Source: Aedes albopictus (Eukaryota; Arthropoda; Insecta; Diptera; Culicidae). From it: a stretch of 64,000 nucleotides of DNA. How positions within the stretch are numbered: the stretch's first letter is position 1; the number at the start of each line of letters is the position of its first letter. The stretch covers positions 220,786,853 through 220,850,852 of the forward strand of contig NC_085136.1 in the NCBI RefSeq assembly GCF_035046485.1. The letters are read 5' to 3'. Shown here one piece after another: positions 21,671 to 32,654 of this stretch. The notes beneath the pieces were generated by a model. That model worked only from the letters and a program-made list of their open reading frames with translations, had not been told where the DNA came from and made no database searches. Made by a program: the position numbers and the translations under genes.

Positions 21671-23407
21671 CGCAGCTGAACCTGAACCACTGTGATGCAG
21701 CTCAGCAACTGCTTTGTCAGGCGGTTTCTGAGTGGGAGACGGATATCGCCATCATTTCGGACCCATACCGAGTACCCGCCGGCAACGGCAACTGGGTCTC
21801 GGATGGGATCAGGAAAATGGCGGCGATATGGATGACGGGTAAATACCCCGTGCAGGAGTTGGTGTCTACTACCTATGAGGGCTTCGTGGTCGCCAAAGTA
21901 AACGGGGTCTTCTTCTGTAGCTGTTATGCGCCTCCGCGGTGGCCGATCGAGCAGTTCACGCAAATGCAGGACCGCTTAACGACCGTGCTAACAGGGCGAA
22001 GGCCGGTGGTAATAGCGGGCGACTTTAATGCCTGGGCCGTGGGATGGGGAAGCCGTTTCACGAACCAGCGGGGTCAGATCCTGCTAGAAACACTGGCCAT
22101 CTTGGATGTCGACTTGGCTAATGTCGGTACCAAGAGTACCTTTAGTCGAAACGGAGCGGAGTCAATTATTGACGTGACCTTTTGTAGTCCTGGCCTAACA
22201 AGTAGTTCGAACTGGAGAGTAGATGATGGCTACACTCACAGCGACCACCTGGCGGTTCGCTACAGTATCGACTACAATAACAGCAGACAGCGGATAGAAG
22301 AAGAGGCGGCTAGGCCAAGGCCAAGCCCTCGCAGGTGGTAGACATCATACTTCGACGAAGGGGTATTTAGGGAGGCGCTCCGCCGTGAGCGAAACTTAAT
22401 CGGTTTAGACGGCGACGAGCTGGTAGCGGTGCTCTCACGTGCGTGTGATGCGACCATGCCTAGGCGAGTCCACCCTAGAAATGGGAGGCCACCGGCTTAC
22501 TGGTGGACCGACGAGATTGCAGACCTGCGCCGCGCCTGCCTACGGGCTAGGCGGCGGATGCAGCGAGCACGATCAGAGGAAGAGCGAAACGAACGGCGGG
22601 TGGTGTTCGCCGCTGCAAAAGCCGCGCTTAAGACCGAGACAAGAGCATGCAAAAAGGCCTGCTTTGAGGGTCTCTGTCAGAGTGCCAATACGAACCCCTG
22701 GGGTGACGCCTACAGGATCGTTATGGCCAAGACGAGAGGTGTGATGGCTCCTACAGAGCAATCTCCAGAGATGTTGGAGGGGATCATTGGAGGACTTTTT
22801 CCGCGTCATGATCCTAATCCTTGGCCTCCTTTCGTAGGACAGCCGGGGACTGGGGCTGGCGATGAGGAGAGGGTCACCGATGTGGAACTTGTTGGGGATA
22901 GCTAAGTCCCTTAGCGTAGGGAAGGCCCCAGGTCCGGACGGAGTTCCGAACCTGGCCCTTAAAAGTAGCTATTGCAGAGGCTCCCGAGATGTTCAGGTCT
23001 GCTATGCAGAAATGCCTGGACGAGAGAGTTTTCCCAGAAGCTTGGAAGAGGCAGAGCCTGGTACTATTGCCAAAGGCGGGGAAACCACCCGGAGACCCGT
23101 CGGCATATAGACCAATATGCTTAATTGACACGGCGGGGAAGGTGCTCGAAAAGATCATCCTCAATAGAATGTTGCGGTTCACCGAGGGCGAAAATGGTCT
23201 TTCGAGTAACCAGTACGGCTTCCGGAAGGGGAGGTCCACCGTAGACGCTATCTTGTCGGTTACAAAAACCGCCGAGAAAGCACTCGAGCCTAAGAGGAGG
23301 GGAATTCGCTTTTGCGCGGTAGTGACTCTGGATGTACGGAATGCGTTTAATAGCGCCAGCTGGTCTGCTATTGCCGATGCGCTCTTGAGTCTGGGGATAC
23401 CGGAGTA
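21661..23407 (+). pseudogene. R1-clade ORF2, 5' half (endonuclease and N-terminal RT)
   Basis: The frame opens at GTG 21661, overlapping the ORF1 stop, so an ATG start is not evident. The endonuclease has GDFNAWAVGWGS near 22015-22050 and SDHLAVRYS near 22240-22265. A TAG at 22339 interrupts it, after which the same frame continues as YFDEGVFREALRRE. Frameshifts lie near 22890 and 22970. RT begins with GKAPGPDGVPN near 22920, then LLPKAGKPPGDPSAYRPICL, YGFRKGRSTVDAI and VTLDVRNAFNSASW. It is cut at 23407 by the hAT-like element. The breaks make it non-functional. Confidence 0.9.
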
Positions 23408-24557
23408 CATGGGGTGGGACACTCATTAATATGGGCAATAATATTCCATTAATATCGGTTAATATTATATTAGTTCAGTAATATCGATGATAAACATCAA
23501 GGTGGCTGTGATTTTGTTATTCGCACAGACTATTGACGTATGAAGGTAAATATATTGAATTATGCAGTCCATTACGGTAAGTTTTTATTTCCATCTTAAT
23601 AATTGAATTTAAGGCAAAGGTTATTTTTGAATTTTAGACTTAACACTTTCTCGAAGCATACCCATGCGACACACAGTGTAAAAAACAGGACATTAAATTT
23701 CTCAACAAGGCCCCAGCATCGTCCTGCGACCGAGGCAATTTCCGCCTGCAAATGCTACCTAATGGATTGGTGGGCCGATGGCTTCATACCGGCCAGTCAG
23801 AGTATCAGAATCAGCCCGAATTACTTACAGATTGTGGTTCAGTCAGGGATTAGCAGTGACCAATGGTGACCAACGTCAACAGGCCAGGCTGATCTTTATG
23901 GACATAAAAACTTCATGTTTAATGCTACCTGAAATAAATACCCACAATTTCATTGTAATTTTATTTCTTTTAATCAGGCAAGAAAAATGATAAATGTGAA
24001 ACGGTTTCCAAATTACTTTACGCATGTTCCAGGAAGTGCCGAACAAAAGATGAATCTCAACAGCCAAATTCATGTGACATCATCCAGAGTGCAGTTTAAT
24101 TTGGCTGGTAGCTTTATGATCAATGCTTCGTAGTATTTTTGTGGGATCTAGGAGAGATATCCGACTTGCAAGGCCCCTACAATAGACCACCCAAGCGGAA
24201 GTGGTTCAAGTCGTCGACTAAAACCTACGACCTCTTGTTTGCCCGTAGCGAACTTTGAACATTCTTGTAAATACTTCAAGGTGGTGGTCATGGATATAAC
24301 GTTCATTGAAATTAATCTGCAGGTCCTGGTCCACATCCGAAAAGACTGTTCTGAGATCAGCAGAAACGAAATCACCAAACTAGAAACATGCTGTATGTGG
24401 TTCAAGTGTCCAAATTATGTGGGTTCCTCTCATTCTAATGCGATGTTTTGACAACTGTAAACAACGTCAAAATATCAATGAGCACTTGATAATATGTTTA
24501 ATACCAGAATTAATATCCGTAATATTTGTAATACGAAATCGAGTGTCCCACCCCATG
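23408..24557. mobile_element. hAT-like non-autonomous DNA element (1150 bp)
   Basis: Perfect 17-bp terminal inverted repeats (CATGGGGTGGGACACTC) are flanked by the exact 8-bp direct repeat CCGGAGTA at 23400-23407 and 24558-24565. Eight-base duplications and CA...TG ends are hallmarks of hAT elements. No transposase-like frame is present, so it depends on an autonomous relative. It interrupts the R1 RT between domains A and B. Confidence 0.92.
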
Positions 24558-25801
24558 CCGGAGTACCTGTACGAGATTCTCGTAAGTTACTTTCAGAATC
24601 GTGTACTAGTCTACGACACGGAGGTGGGTCGGAAGTGCTTTCACATAACCTCAGGAGTCCCGCAGGGTTCCATCTTGGTCCGGTGGTATGGAATGTCATG
24701 TACGACGAGGTGTTGAGGTTAGAGTATCCAGTGGGAGTGGTGATTGTTGGATTTGCCGACGACATTACGCTCGAAGTCTACGGTGAAACGATCGAGGAGG
24801 TAAAGTTGACTACCGACCACTCGATCAAGGTTGTGGAGGCGTGGATGCGGTCCAGAAAACTGGAGCTGGCTCACCACAAGACTGAGGTGACGGTTGTTAA
24901 CAACCTGAAGTCGGAGCAGCAGACGGAGATCAGTGTAGGAGAGTGCACTATCCTGTCAAAGCGCTCCGTCAAACACTTGGGCGTGATGATCGACAATAAG
25001 CTTACTTTCGGTAGCCACGTCGATTATGCCTGTAAAAGAGCCTCCACAGCTATTGCGGCACTGTCCCGGATGATGTCCAATAGCTCTGCGGTGTACGCCA
25101 GTAAGCGCAAGCTTCTGGCTAGTGTTGCTACGTCCATATTTAGGTATGGCGGCCCGGCGTGGGGCACCGCGCTAAGTACTAAATGCTACCGACGGAAGCT
25201 GGAAAGTACTTACAGGCTTATGTGCCTGAGGGTTGCGGGGGCATACCGTGCCGTGTCACACGACGCTCTCTGCGTCATTACTGGTATGGTGCCTATCAGC
25301 ATTCTTATCAGTGAGGACATGGAGTGCTTCGAAATGCGCGGCACAAGAGGCATACGCAGGACTGCCAGGATGGCCTCTATGGTCAAATGGCAGCGCGCGT
25401 GGGACAGTTCCACCAAAGGAAGGTGGACCAATAGGTTGATACCGAGGGTAGATAGTTGGATTAATAGGCGCCATGGGGAAGTTACATTCCACCTGTCACA
25501 GGTCCTTACAGGCCATGGTTGCTTCCGACAGTATCTACACCGTTTCGGGCATGCGGATTCTCCCGAAGGCCCAGCGTGCAATGGTTTAGAGGAAACGGCG
25601 GAACACGTTTTGTTCGTGTGCCCGCGTTTTCGCACAATGCGTGACCGCATGCTTGCCACATGCGGGGAGGACACAAACCCGGACAACTTGGTCCAGAGGA
25701 TGTGTAGGGATGAGTTTGGCTGGAACGCCGTTTCAACGGCTATCACCCATATCGTCTGGGAACTACAGAGGAGGTGGCGCGTGGACTCGGAGAGTGGCTA
25801 G
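24558..25801 (+). pseudogene. R1-clade ORF2, 3' half (RT core and C-terminus)
   Basis: RT resumes with EYLYEILVSYFQNRVL, SGVPQGSIL (a frameshift near 24680) and GPVVWN. The catalytic FADD is at 24752-24763. VKHLGVMIDNKLTF, YGGPAWG and a C-terminal zinc motif (C...H...C, ETAEHVLFVCPRF, near 25590-25635) follow. It ends at TAG 25799-25801. From about 24690 the frame is open for some 370 codons, much better preserved than the 5' half. Confidence 0.92.
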
Positions 25802-26495
25802 TCCAGATGCAGTACAAGAGGTGGTCCAGGGGTTCGGAGTCGGCTTCGTAGGTCATACCGGTGCCCTGCGGTCGAGATCGACCCTTACAACGATTAAGTG
25901 GCCGCGGAGAGGAAGTCCCGGTAGCGGTGCTGTCGTGGCGTCGGTCTACTGGGTTGGATCCGAGCCCGCGGTTGGAAAGGGGTCCCCGGCAAGGGTCGGG
26001 GTAGGTGAGATCCTGCTGTCTGCAACCTACGGGTGCATCTGATAGGGCCTGAAGGGAAGTGATGCCCTTCCTTACGGACAGGTCAGATCGGGTTGCACGT
26101 GGGTATCAGTTCTTGATGTCCGCTCAGCAGTAGGGCGCGGGCGGGGTTGACCCTGCCCGCCTTCCGAGGACAAAGGGAGTGGCGAGGACCACTCGGGAAA
26201 CTGGCTAAGCGCCAGCATGCTACCGTGATGGACTCTCTAAAGCGAGTCATCGATGTTCGTTGCTGCAGGCTACGCAGCTAACCTTGTGGGTGCGATGTGT
26301 ACTAGTTCCTCTCTGAAGCAATACCTTCTTGGTGGTTTCGGAGAGACGTAGGGTTTGGCGACCATAGGAATGGTTTAGTGGGTACGAGGAGAGAGTAGTC
26401 CTGGATTTTACTTTTGTTGTAGAAGACGGCCTGTCAGACCTACACTACCCTAACCTTCTGTTAGGGTGTCTGTTGAGCAGATTATCCCCCTATGG
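25802..26495 (+). other. R1 3' UTR
   Basis: Non-coding, GC-rich at first, then ending AAGGAAAAAAAACAT near 26495. Most of it is repeated in inverse orientation at 16135-16359 and 19020-19400, which defines it as part of the element. The target duplication could not be defined because the right flank is another repeat. Confidence 0.75.
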
Positions 26496-26504
26496 TTTAG
26501 AAGG

Positions 26505-26820
26505 AAAAAAAACATATAAGTGAAAATTTAAACTAAATAGTAACATCATAATCCCGCCCTTATTCAGCCTCAAGTATGAGCTTGAAGAGGGGCAGCTGAT
26601 TGTCTCGGAGAAACACAAGGTCCACCGCACTATTGCTCCGGTTAGCGCAGTAAGGGCAAAATACTGTGGAGGGTGCCCTGGTACTCCACAGGCTCCGTTT
26701 GCGATTAGGTTTTTATAAGACCCCCTTACCATTCATTCCTAGGCACGGTAAGTGTATAGTCGCATAACACCTTGAATTAGAGGTCACCTGATTAGTGGAC
26801 TCCTACCACTAGAACAGGCG
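26505..26820 (-). mobile_element. R1/LOA-group element, inter-ORF spacer (minus copy, part 2)
   Basis: The reverse complement matches 34582-34960 closely: AACGGAGCCTGTGGAGTACC, CTCCGAGACAATCAGCTGCC and AATAAGGGCGGGATTATGA. It lacks the 51-bp insertion found in the plus copy. The foldback element 26821-28540 separates it from its continuation at 28541. Confidence 0.85.
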
Positions 26821-28540
26821 CACAGTGGGACCATTTTGAAAAAAGACGATCAAAACCTCTAAGAGCCATTAGATGACATTTAAGCATATAGGTGTCTTTG
26901 GAGGATATGTTCAGAAAAATCTTCTCTATTTTTGTGCATATTCACTGTATGGTAAAACTGTAAGGTGAACCCGAGCAAAAAAATATTTTTTTCAAAATAT
27001 TTTTTTAGAGGGTGGATGTCTTCAGCAAAGTTGTAGAATAAGTAATTTCAAGTAACTTTGCTGAAGATATCATATAGCTTGGACTTCATTTTCGGGGAGA
27101 AAATAAGAAATTTTTAAAACACAACCTCAAAATCAGTTTTTTAAACTTTTCCATGATTATATCGTAAAATTTGAACGTAACATGTTCTACAAGTTTGTAA
27201 ATACTACTGAAATACACAATCTTGCCGAAGACACCAATTCTGTAAAATTGATAATTGCTCCAGTAAACCATTTTTTTTGAAATTTTTTCACTATTTTCAC
27301 TATTGAATATTTTTTGAATAGGCACTTTTTGGCACTTGTGTTGTCAAAATTTCAATGCTTCATTATGTCCAGAATAGACCAAAATTGACTTAACAATCGG
27401 GTCTGATAAGGCACTTTGATATCTGATGCTATTTTAATAGCCATTTTCAAAAAAAAAAAAAATATTCACGAATCTCATACTACTTTTCGATATTATTTTT
27501 AGTTTATCCGAGTAGTAATTCTAAATAAGAAAAACAAGTTAAATAAATGCAGGCTATTTGAATTGTTAGTGTTATTAATTTTTAACTAAAAATTTTTAAA
27601 GAGGGAAAAGCCCCTTTGAGTGATTTCCTTAACTACGAAATCTTTCTCAAAAAGGCACAAAATCTCTTTATCTTTTCAAAAAATTGTTATAATATAAACT
27701 TGAAACTAATGGCTCCTCTGGAAAAGTATCCATAATCGAGCCGTGATCTTGATGCGGATTTGTTAAGGGATGAACCAAGGTAACATGTCTACGACGAAGG
27801 AATCGACAGGAATAGAATACTATTTGGATTAACTAGTAATGATGTCGAAAAGTTTTCGTGAGTTTTCAGTTTGTGTTGAATGATTTGTATGAAATTTACG
27901 AATACTTTCTTTGAAAAATGACTATTAAAATAGCATCAGAAATCAAAGTGCCTTATCAGACCCGATTGTTAAGTCACTTTTGGTCTATTCTGGACATAAT
28001 GAAGCATTGAAATTTTGACAGCACGGCTGCCAAAAAGTGCCTATTCAAAAAATATTCAATAGTGAAAATAGTGTAAAGTTTTCTAAAATATTGGTTTACT
28101 GGAGCAGTTTTCAATTTTACAGAGTTAGTGTCTTTGGCAAGATAGTGTAATTTAGTAGTACCTACAAACTTGTAGAACATATCACGTTGAAATTTTACGA
28201 TATAATCATCGAAAAGTTCAAAAAACTAATTTTGAGCTTGTGTTTCAAAACTTTCATATTTTCTCCCCAAAAATGAAGTCCAAGCTATATGATGTCTTCA
28301 GAAAAGTTCCGTGAAATTACTTGTTCTACAACTTTGCTGAACACATCTACCCTCTAAAAAAATATTTTGAAAAAATAATTTTTTGCTCGGGTTCACCTTA
28401 CAGTTTTACCATACAGTGAATATGCACAAAAATAGAGAAGATTTTTCTGAACATATCCTCCAAAGACACCTATATGCTAAAATGTCATCTAATGGCTCTT
28501 AGAGGTTTTGATCGTCTTTTTTCAGAATGGTCCCACTGTG
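26821..28540. mobile_element. Transib-like foldback element (1720 bp)
   Basis: Arms of about 630 bp (26821-27450 and 27911-28540) are inverted copies of each other around a 460-bp centre. The ends read CACAGTGGGACCATT. Direct repeats AGGCG flank it (26816-26820 and 28541-28545), and the related copy near 34582-34586 has the site once, without the element. A CAC(A/W)(A/G)TG start and a GC-rich 5-bp duplication are Transib hallmarks. No transposase is present. It is non-autonomous. Confidence 0.8.
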
Positions 28541-28910
28541 AGGCGGTCCGTAGTGCTATTCTTAGCCAGTTGAACCAACCGCTACCGATATTACACAGCT
28601 ATCTAGGCTGATCGGGAAAAGAAGTTAATATTGGTGATCAACTTCATACGGGCCATAAAAGCCGACAAAAAAGCTCCCTACCTGACGGCTGTGGCAGCCT
28701 TACCCGCTTCTGCGAGTGCTTATTAAAAGTAGCCGCATCCGCCACACCTTTTGGGCTACCTGCGAAAGCGAAGGCCTTCGTCTGGGTAGCCGTAGTAATC
28801 TGTGCTTTCGTCAATTCTGCCACTGCTGCAGTTTCCACAAGTCTCTCGTGGTCTTGCTTGGCATCGTCCATCGACTTTCGAAGTCGTAACAGGGCCTGTT
28901 TAAGGTCCTA
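28541..28910 (-). mobile_element. R1/LOA-group element, ORF1 end and spacer (minus copy, part 1)
   Basis: Bases 28546-28650 match the reverse complement of 34470-34582, and the rest encodes an ORF1 fragment. In minus orientation the order is ORF1, then spacer, then (after the foldback) more spacer, matching the order expected from the plus copy. Confidence 0.75.
28644..28871 (-). pseudogene. R1-like ORF1 fragment
   Basis: The 75-residue minus-strand frame resembles residues about 115-185 of the ORF1 at 20105-21670. Shared points are DDAKQ(D/E)H, QT(K/E)AF(A/S)FAG and KHSQKR. It is a truncated gag-like fragment, with neither the basic region nor the zinc knuckles. Confidence 0.8.
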
Positions 28911-31269
28911 GTTTTTGTTGGACTTAACTTTCAGAGCTTTGAATCGAAACTTGGATTTTAGATCGTTATTTAAACCTATCTTGGGTGTAAGAAGGACTTT
29001 AAAGGGAGTCAGTAGGATAAGCAAAACAAATGGCAAACTACGTAGGGTATGTGTATCATTCCTTGGCCTAATTTGCAAGCCGCCTTGACAATTTTGACCA
29101 TAACTCATGAAATAATAGCACTAGAAATAATATGTTGACCCTATTACACACTCTAGGCAATGCATAATTCTCCAATTGGAAGTAAACTTACGTAAATATT
29201 CAAGAATTTACTTAATTAAGCTGAAAAGATTTGATGCGATGGTATGCAACGTTGGTCTATGGTACAAAAATTGGCCTATTAGTGGATACAACGTTGGCCT
29301 ATTGCTTTCCATGCACTAGAACCATTTATTATCTTATTTTTTCAATATTTCTGCTGAAGTATTATCTCTGTTTGTTCACCAATCTTACTTTTAAATTACA
29401 TTTTCGGAGCCAAATTTTCAAAAAACTATAAATAAATCACTTTAACTAAAGTTCTTTCTTAATCTAGTAACGAAAACAACGCAACCCTATTATTGTGTTA
29501 TATTTTTACAGTCACCGTACAAAAATCTTTCTTCCTGTTCGTTCTTTCTGGTTCTTACGCAAGAAATGTTGGTTTCGCCTTTTTATCGTTGTTTTTGACG
29601 TCACTTTACTGATGGGCCAAGATTTGGGTACATAGTGAAAAAAATGTCCTCAATATTCGGCCCACATTCAATTTGTAAAATAGTTATTATTCGTTGAAAA
29701 CAAATACACAAGTTCAAAATAGCGTCTTTAACCGTCGCATCAAATGTTCAATTATTGAAAAGTCAATTCGAAATGTTCCAGAATCATGCCATTTATGATC
29801 ACGTGTATAGACTACCCACTAAGCCGAAGAATCATGGCGTCTACAAAAATTAAACAAAGTGACATTTTCATTCAATTTTAATGCTCCAAAGTGCTAAAAT
29901 TGAAACGAAATGTAGCAGTTGTTTGGCGCATAGCTTTTCCGATATCCAGTTATGCATGCTTGTTTGAGTTTTTGGTTTACATTGAGATAGGCCGAACGAG
30001 GGGGCTATGCCAACGAAGCATCCCGATACCCTATTTCGAGTTAACATTTTACTGCATTGTTATTTCATCACAGTATTAGCCTCAAACTACTTCCTCGTAT
30101 GTGCACGATTATGCAGTAATTCATCATTTCAGAACGTATAATTGTACTTTCTCTCATATTATCCCATAATCATAAAAAATGCATTAGCAAGTAATGCCCG
30201 CTCCAAATCACCTTTGTCATCTGGATAAGATTTAATGCAAACGCTATATGTACGCACCGTAATAAATTTCACTTTAGATCCCAATTACCGTCATCCGTCG
30301 ATTTCAAAACCGGAAAAGCCTGGTAGGGTACACGCGCGTATCCACTTGCAAGAAGGCCAAGCGAACAGCATGAATTTTTCCCCGCAAATTGGCTCGGTGG
30401 TGCGTCCCAGTAAAAACCTCAACTCCCCATTGGATTTAAACGGTCACCCCGGCAATGTGCTCGGTAGTCGGCGTCGTCGTCGTCGTCGTCGTCGGTCAGT
30501 CAGTGCTGGCTGACTAAGTGGAATGGATGAATGGCAAACGGAAGTTGTAGCCTCGCGAAAGCAAATCATAAAAGCGGAAAATAAATCGTTTTCATTTTGG
30601 CTGTTCGGGCATGGGCGGCCAGAGTGAAAAAAAATGTTGGAACATAACCGTACATCGTTGGATTGACGGTTGGTTGGAGGTAGTGCCATACCAGTAGGAG
30701 GGATATTCACAGCAAGTATCAAGTACATAAAAAAGCCGAGGAAAAACCAACAGGATATCGTAAAACCGCGAAATTTCAAACGTACGACGTTCGAAGAAAG
30801 CAGACCACCGAACGAAATAATCGATGAAAAATGTATAAATTCAACATTAATCATGGGAGCGATAGAGAAAGACAGAATGGCCTGGCGACATAAAGAACGT
30901 GGTTTAACAGTCATATTTCTTCGCCTTGATTGCTTTCGGGCAGGCTTTGTCGGTGCGGATAATTTGCATCTTTCGAGGTTAAGAAAAATTGTGACCGGGA
31001 ACTGAAACGAAAGCCTTTACACGAGACAAAGAATACTGAAATTAATTCAACATATAAATTTGAAGAGTAATGTTAATCAGAAAGAAATAATGAAATCGAA
31101 AGGTATGATAAGTTCAACAAGTTCTCTTGATGATAAGAGGAAAGTACGAATAGTGGTCTTCTCCAAAATAACTATTTTTACAGTGTTGTTATGTTGTTCA
31201 TGAGCTCCGTCTCATGATATACTTTACACAGACGGAACTTGTACAAAATTCCTACAAGAAATTAATAGT
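28911..31269. other. 2.4 kb without a recognised gene
   Basis: AT-rich DNA with short frames only. A (GTC)n run at 30471-30494 is the one clear item. Two plus-strand frames near 30235-30513 and 30670-31005 have no recognisable domain and no convincing splice signals. Confidence 0.4.
30471..30494. repeat. (GTC)n microsatellite
   Basis: About eight near-perfect GTC units are followed by GTCAGTCAGTG, a flank also seen at 14870-14884. Confidence 0.85.
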
Positions 31270-31345
31270 TATAGTGTCGGACAAAACAATAAGACCACCA
31301 GCTATTTTTCATACAAAATGGTCAAGTTCGACGATGTGATGCTCG

Positions 31346-32138
31346 ATGATGTGACGCCAAATCGATCTGACACCAAATCGCGCTTTTATTTGAGATTCCG
31401 CACTTCCTCGTCACACTATTAACTGCGCAATGCGCAATATTTTGATAACTTTTTCAGTACATACTGATGATTTGTTTATGGCGGGCTTGGTGGTCTAGTG
31501 GCTACCGCTTCTGATTTATATGCAGAAGGTCCTGGGTTCAATCCCTGGCCCGTCCCTTTCCTCCTACTTTGTATCTTTCTATATACTTTCTCTCTGCTCT
31601 CTACATATACAACTCATGTATATAAACATGTTCATAGCTGTCGCTAGAACAGAAACGGGTTGAAAAAGCCGTTTCCCTTCCTTCCAAACTTTCACAGCAC
31701 AGTGTTACAATCCTATTAGAAAACGCCTACAAGTTATGCAATCAAGCGAACTGTGCCGCACATCTTCAAAATAATAAAAACACACAATTCTATCACCTTC
31801 CCCTGGCATCCACACACCAATGTGTGAACCTTCTGCCAACCAACGTCCCACCAACACTCCAACATCCGCATGAATTTGTGCTGGCGCAGAGGTATATTCG
31901 GCCAGATGTGGATACAAATGATTGCAATCATCACTTCCTTACCCCTTCCCCACATTGACCTGCAACCTGACGTGGCAGGCGCCATTGTCGCCTAAAAATA
32001 GAAGATCATCAACGCTCACACACTGAAGATGCCTGCTAGTCCCCGGCAGTTATCTCATTGGTCCTTGTGTGAGTGTAGCTGGTCTGGCGATACTGGAGTA
32101 GCATCCACGGGCGGTCAATCAAGCTCAAGCTCAAGCTC
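31346..32138 (+). mobile_element. SINE-bearing insertion with 31-bp direct repeats
   Basis: The insertion is flanked by a perfect 31-base direct repeat (31315-31345 and 32139-32169). It holds a tRNA-like head 134 bases in, a long non-coding body and an (AAGCTC)n tail at about 32117-32138. Long target duplications and a short repeat tail indicate L1-type retrotransposition. The 134 bases before the tRNA-like part could be 5' transduced DNA or an unrecognised SINE leader. Confidence 0.72.
31480..31555 (+). repeat. tRNA-like SINE head (RNA polymerase III promoter)
   Basis: GGCGGGC pairs with GCCCGTC as a seven-base acceptor stem with one G-T pair. The A-box region TGGTCTAGTGGCTACC and the B box GGTTCAATCCC are both present. 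The anticodon stem is imperfect, with an enlarged loop. It sits inside a retro-insertion and a decayed relative lies at 62912-63130. I read it as a SINE head and not as a functional tRNA gene. Confidence 0.75.
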
Positions 32139-32654
32139 AAAATGGTCAAGTTCGACGATGTGATGCTCGGTTTATAGTGAACCAATTTGGCTGAAATTTT
32201 GACAGTCGCCATCAAGTTACGTGAATTTTGATTTGTATTTAATTGAGTGACTTCTGCTCACTACATCAAAAGTTACAGATATACGAAACGACAAAATAAT
32301 AGGACCACTTTCAGATTGCCATTATCAAATTATATATGAGAGTATCTGATACTTGATGATTGATAAACAAGTACTAAGATTAAGGATGCCATTTAAACTT
32401 GGGGACATTTTTATTAAATTGACCACAAATATCCATCATAAAAATTTGGTGTCAGAATTTTGTCGCACCGGATATCTCATCGGAAGTAGTGAACAGAACT
32501 CAATCAATTTAATACAAATCAAAATTCCCGTAAATCCATGTCGGCTGCCAAAATTTCAGCCAAATCGGTTTACTAGAAACCGAGTACCATATCGTCAAAC
32601 TTGACCATTTTATATGAAATAGGACCGGTGGTCTTATTATTTTGTCCGACACTG

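Larger units (their letters stand above)
19780..26495 (+). mobile_element. Near full-length R1-clade non-LTR retrotransposon
   Basis: The element has a 5' UTR, a gag-like ORF1, an overlapping ORF2 (endonuclease, RT, C-terminal zinc motif) and a ~690-bp 3' UTR with an A-rich end near 26490. ORF1 is intact; ORF2 has a stop, frameshifts and a hAT-like insertion. Canonical R1 elements sit in 28S rDNA. No rDNA flank is visible here, so this is a dispersed R1-clade member or a displaced copy. Confidence 0.88.
31272..32654. mobile_element. Tc1/mariner-type foldback MITE
   Basis: The ends AGTGTCGGACAAAA(C/T)AATAAG are inverted. The flanks are TA at 31270-31271 and, once the foldback 32655-34422 and its duplication are removed, TA at 34428-34429. 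Inner sequence also folds back (TGGCTGAAATTTTGACAG against its complement near 32545-32562). It has no transposase. A SINE-bearing 793-bp insertion lies in its left part. Confidence 0.78.

Noticed and set aside
31480..31555. Functional tRNA gene
   Set aside because: The acceptor stem and both promoter boxes are present, but the anticodon stem is imperfect, the block sits inside a duplicated-target insertion, and a decayed family member is at 62912-63130. It is a SINE head.
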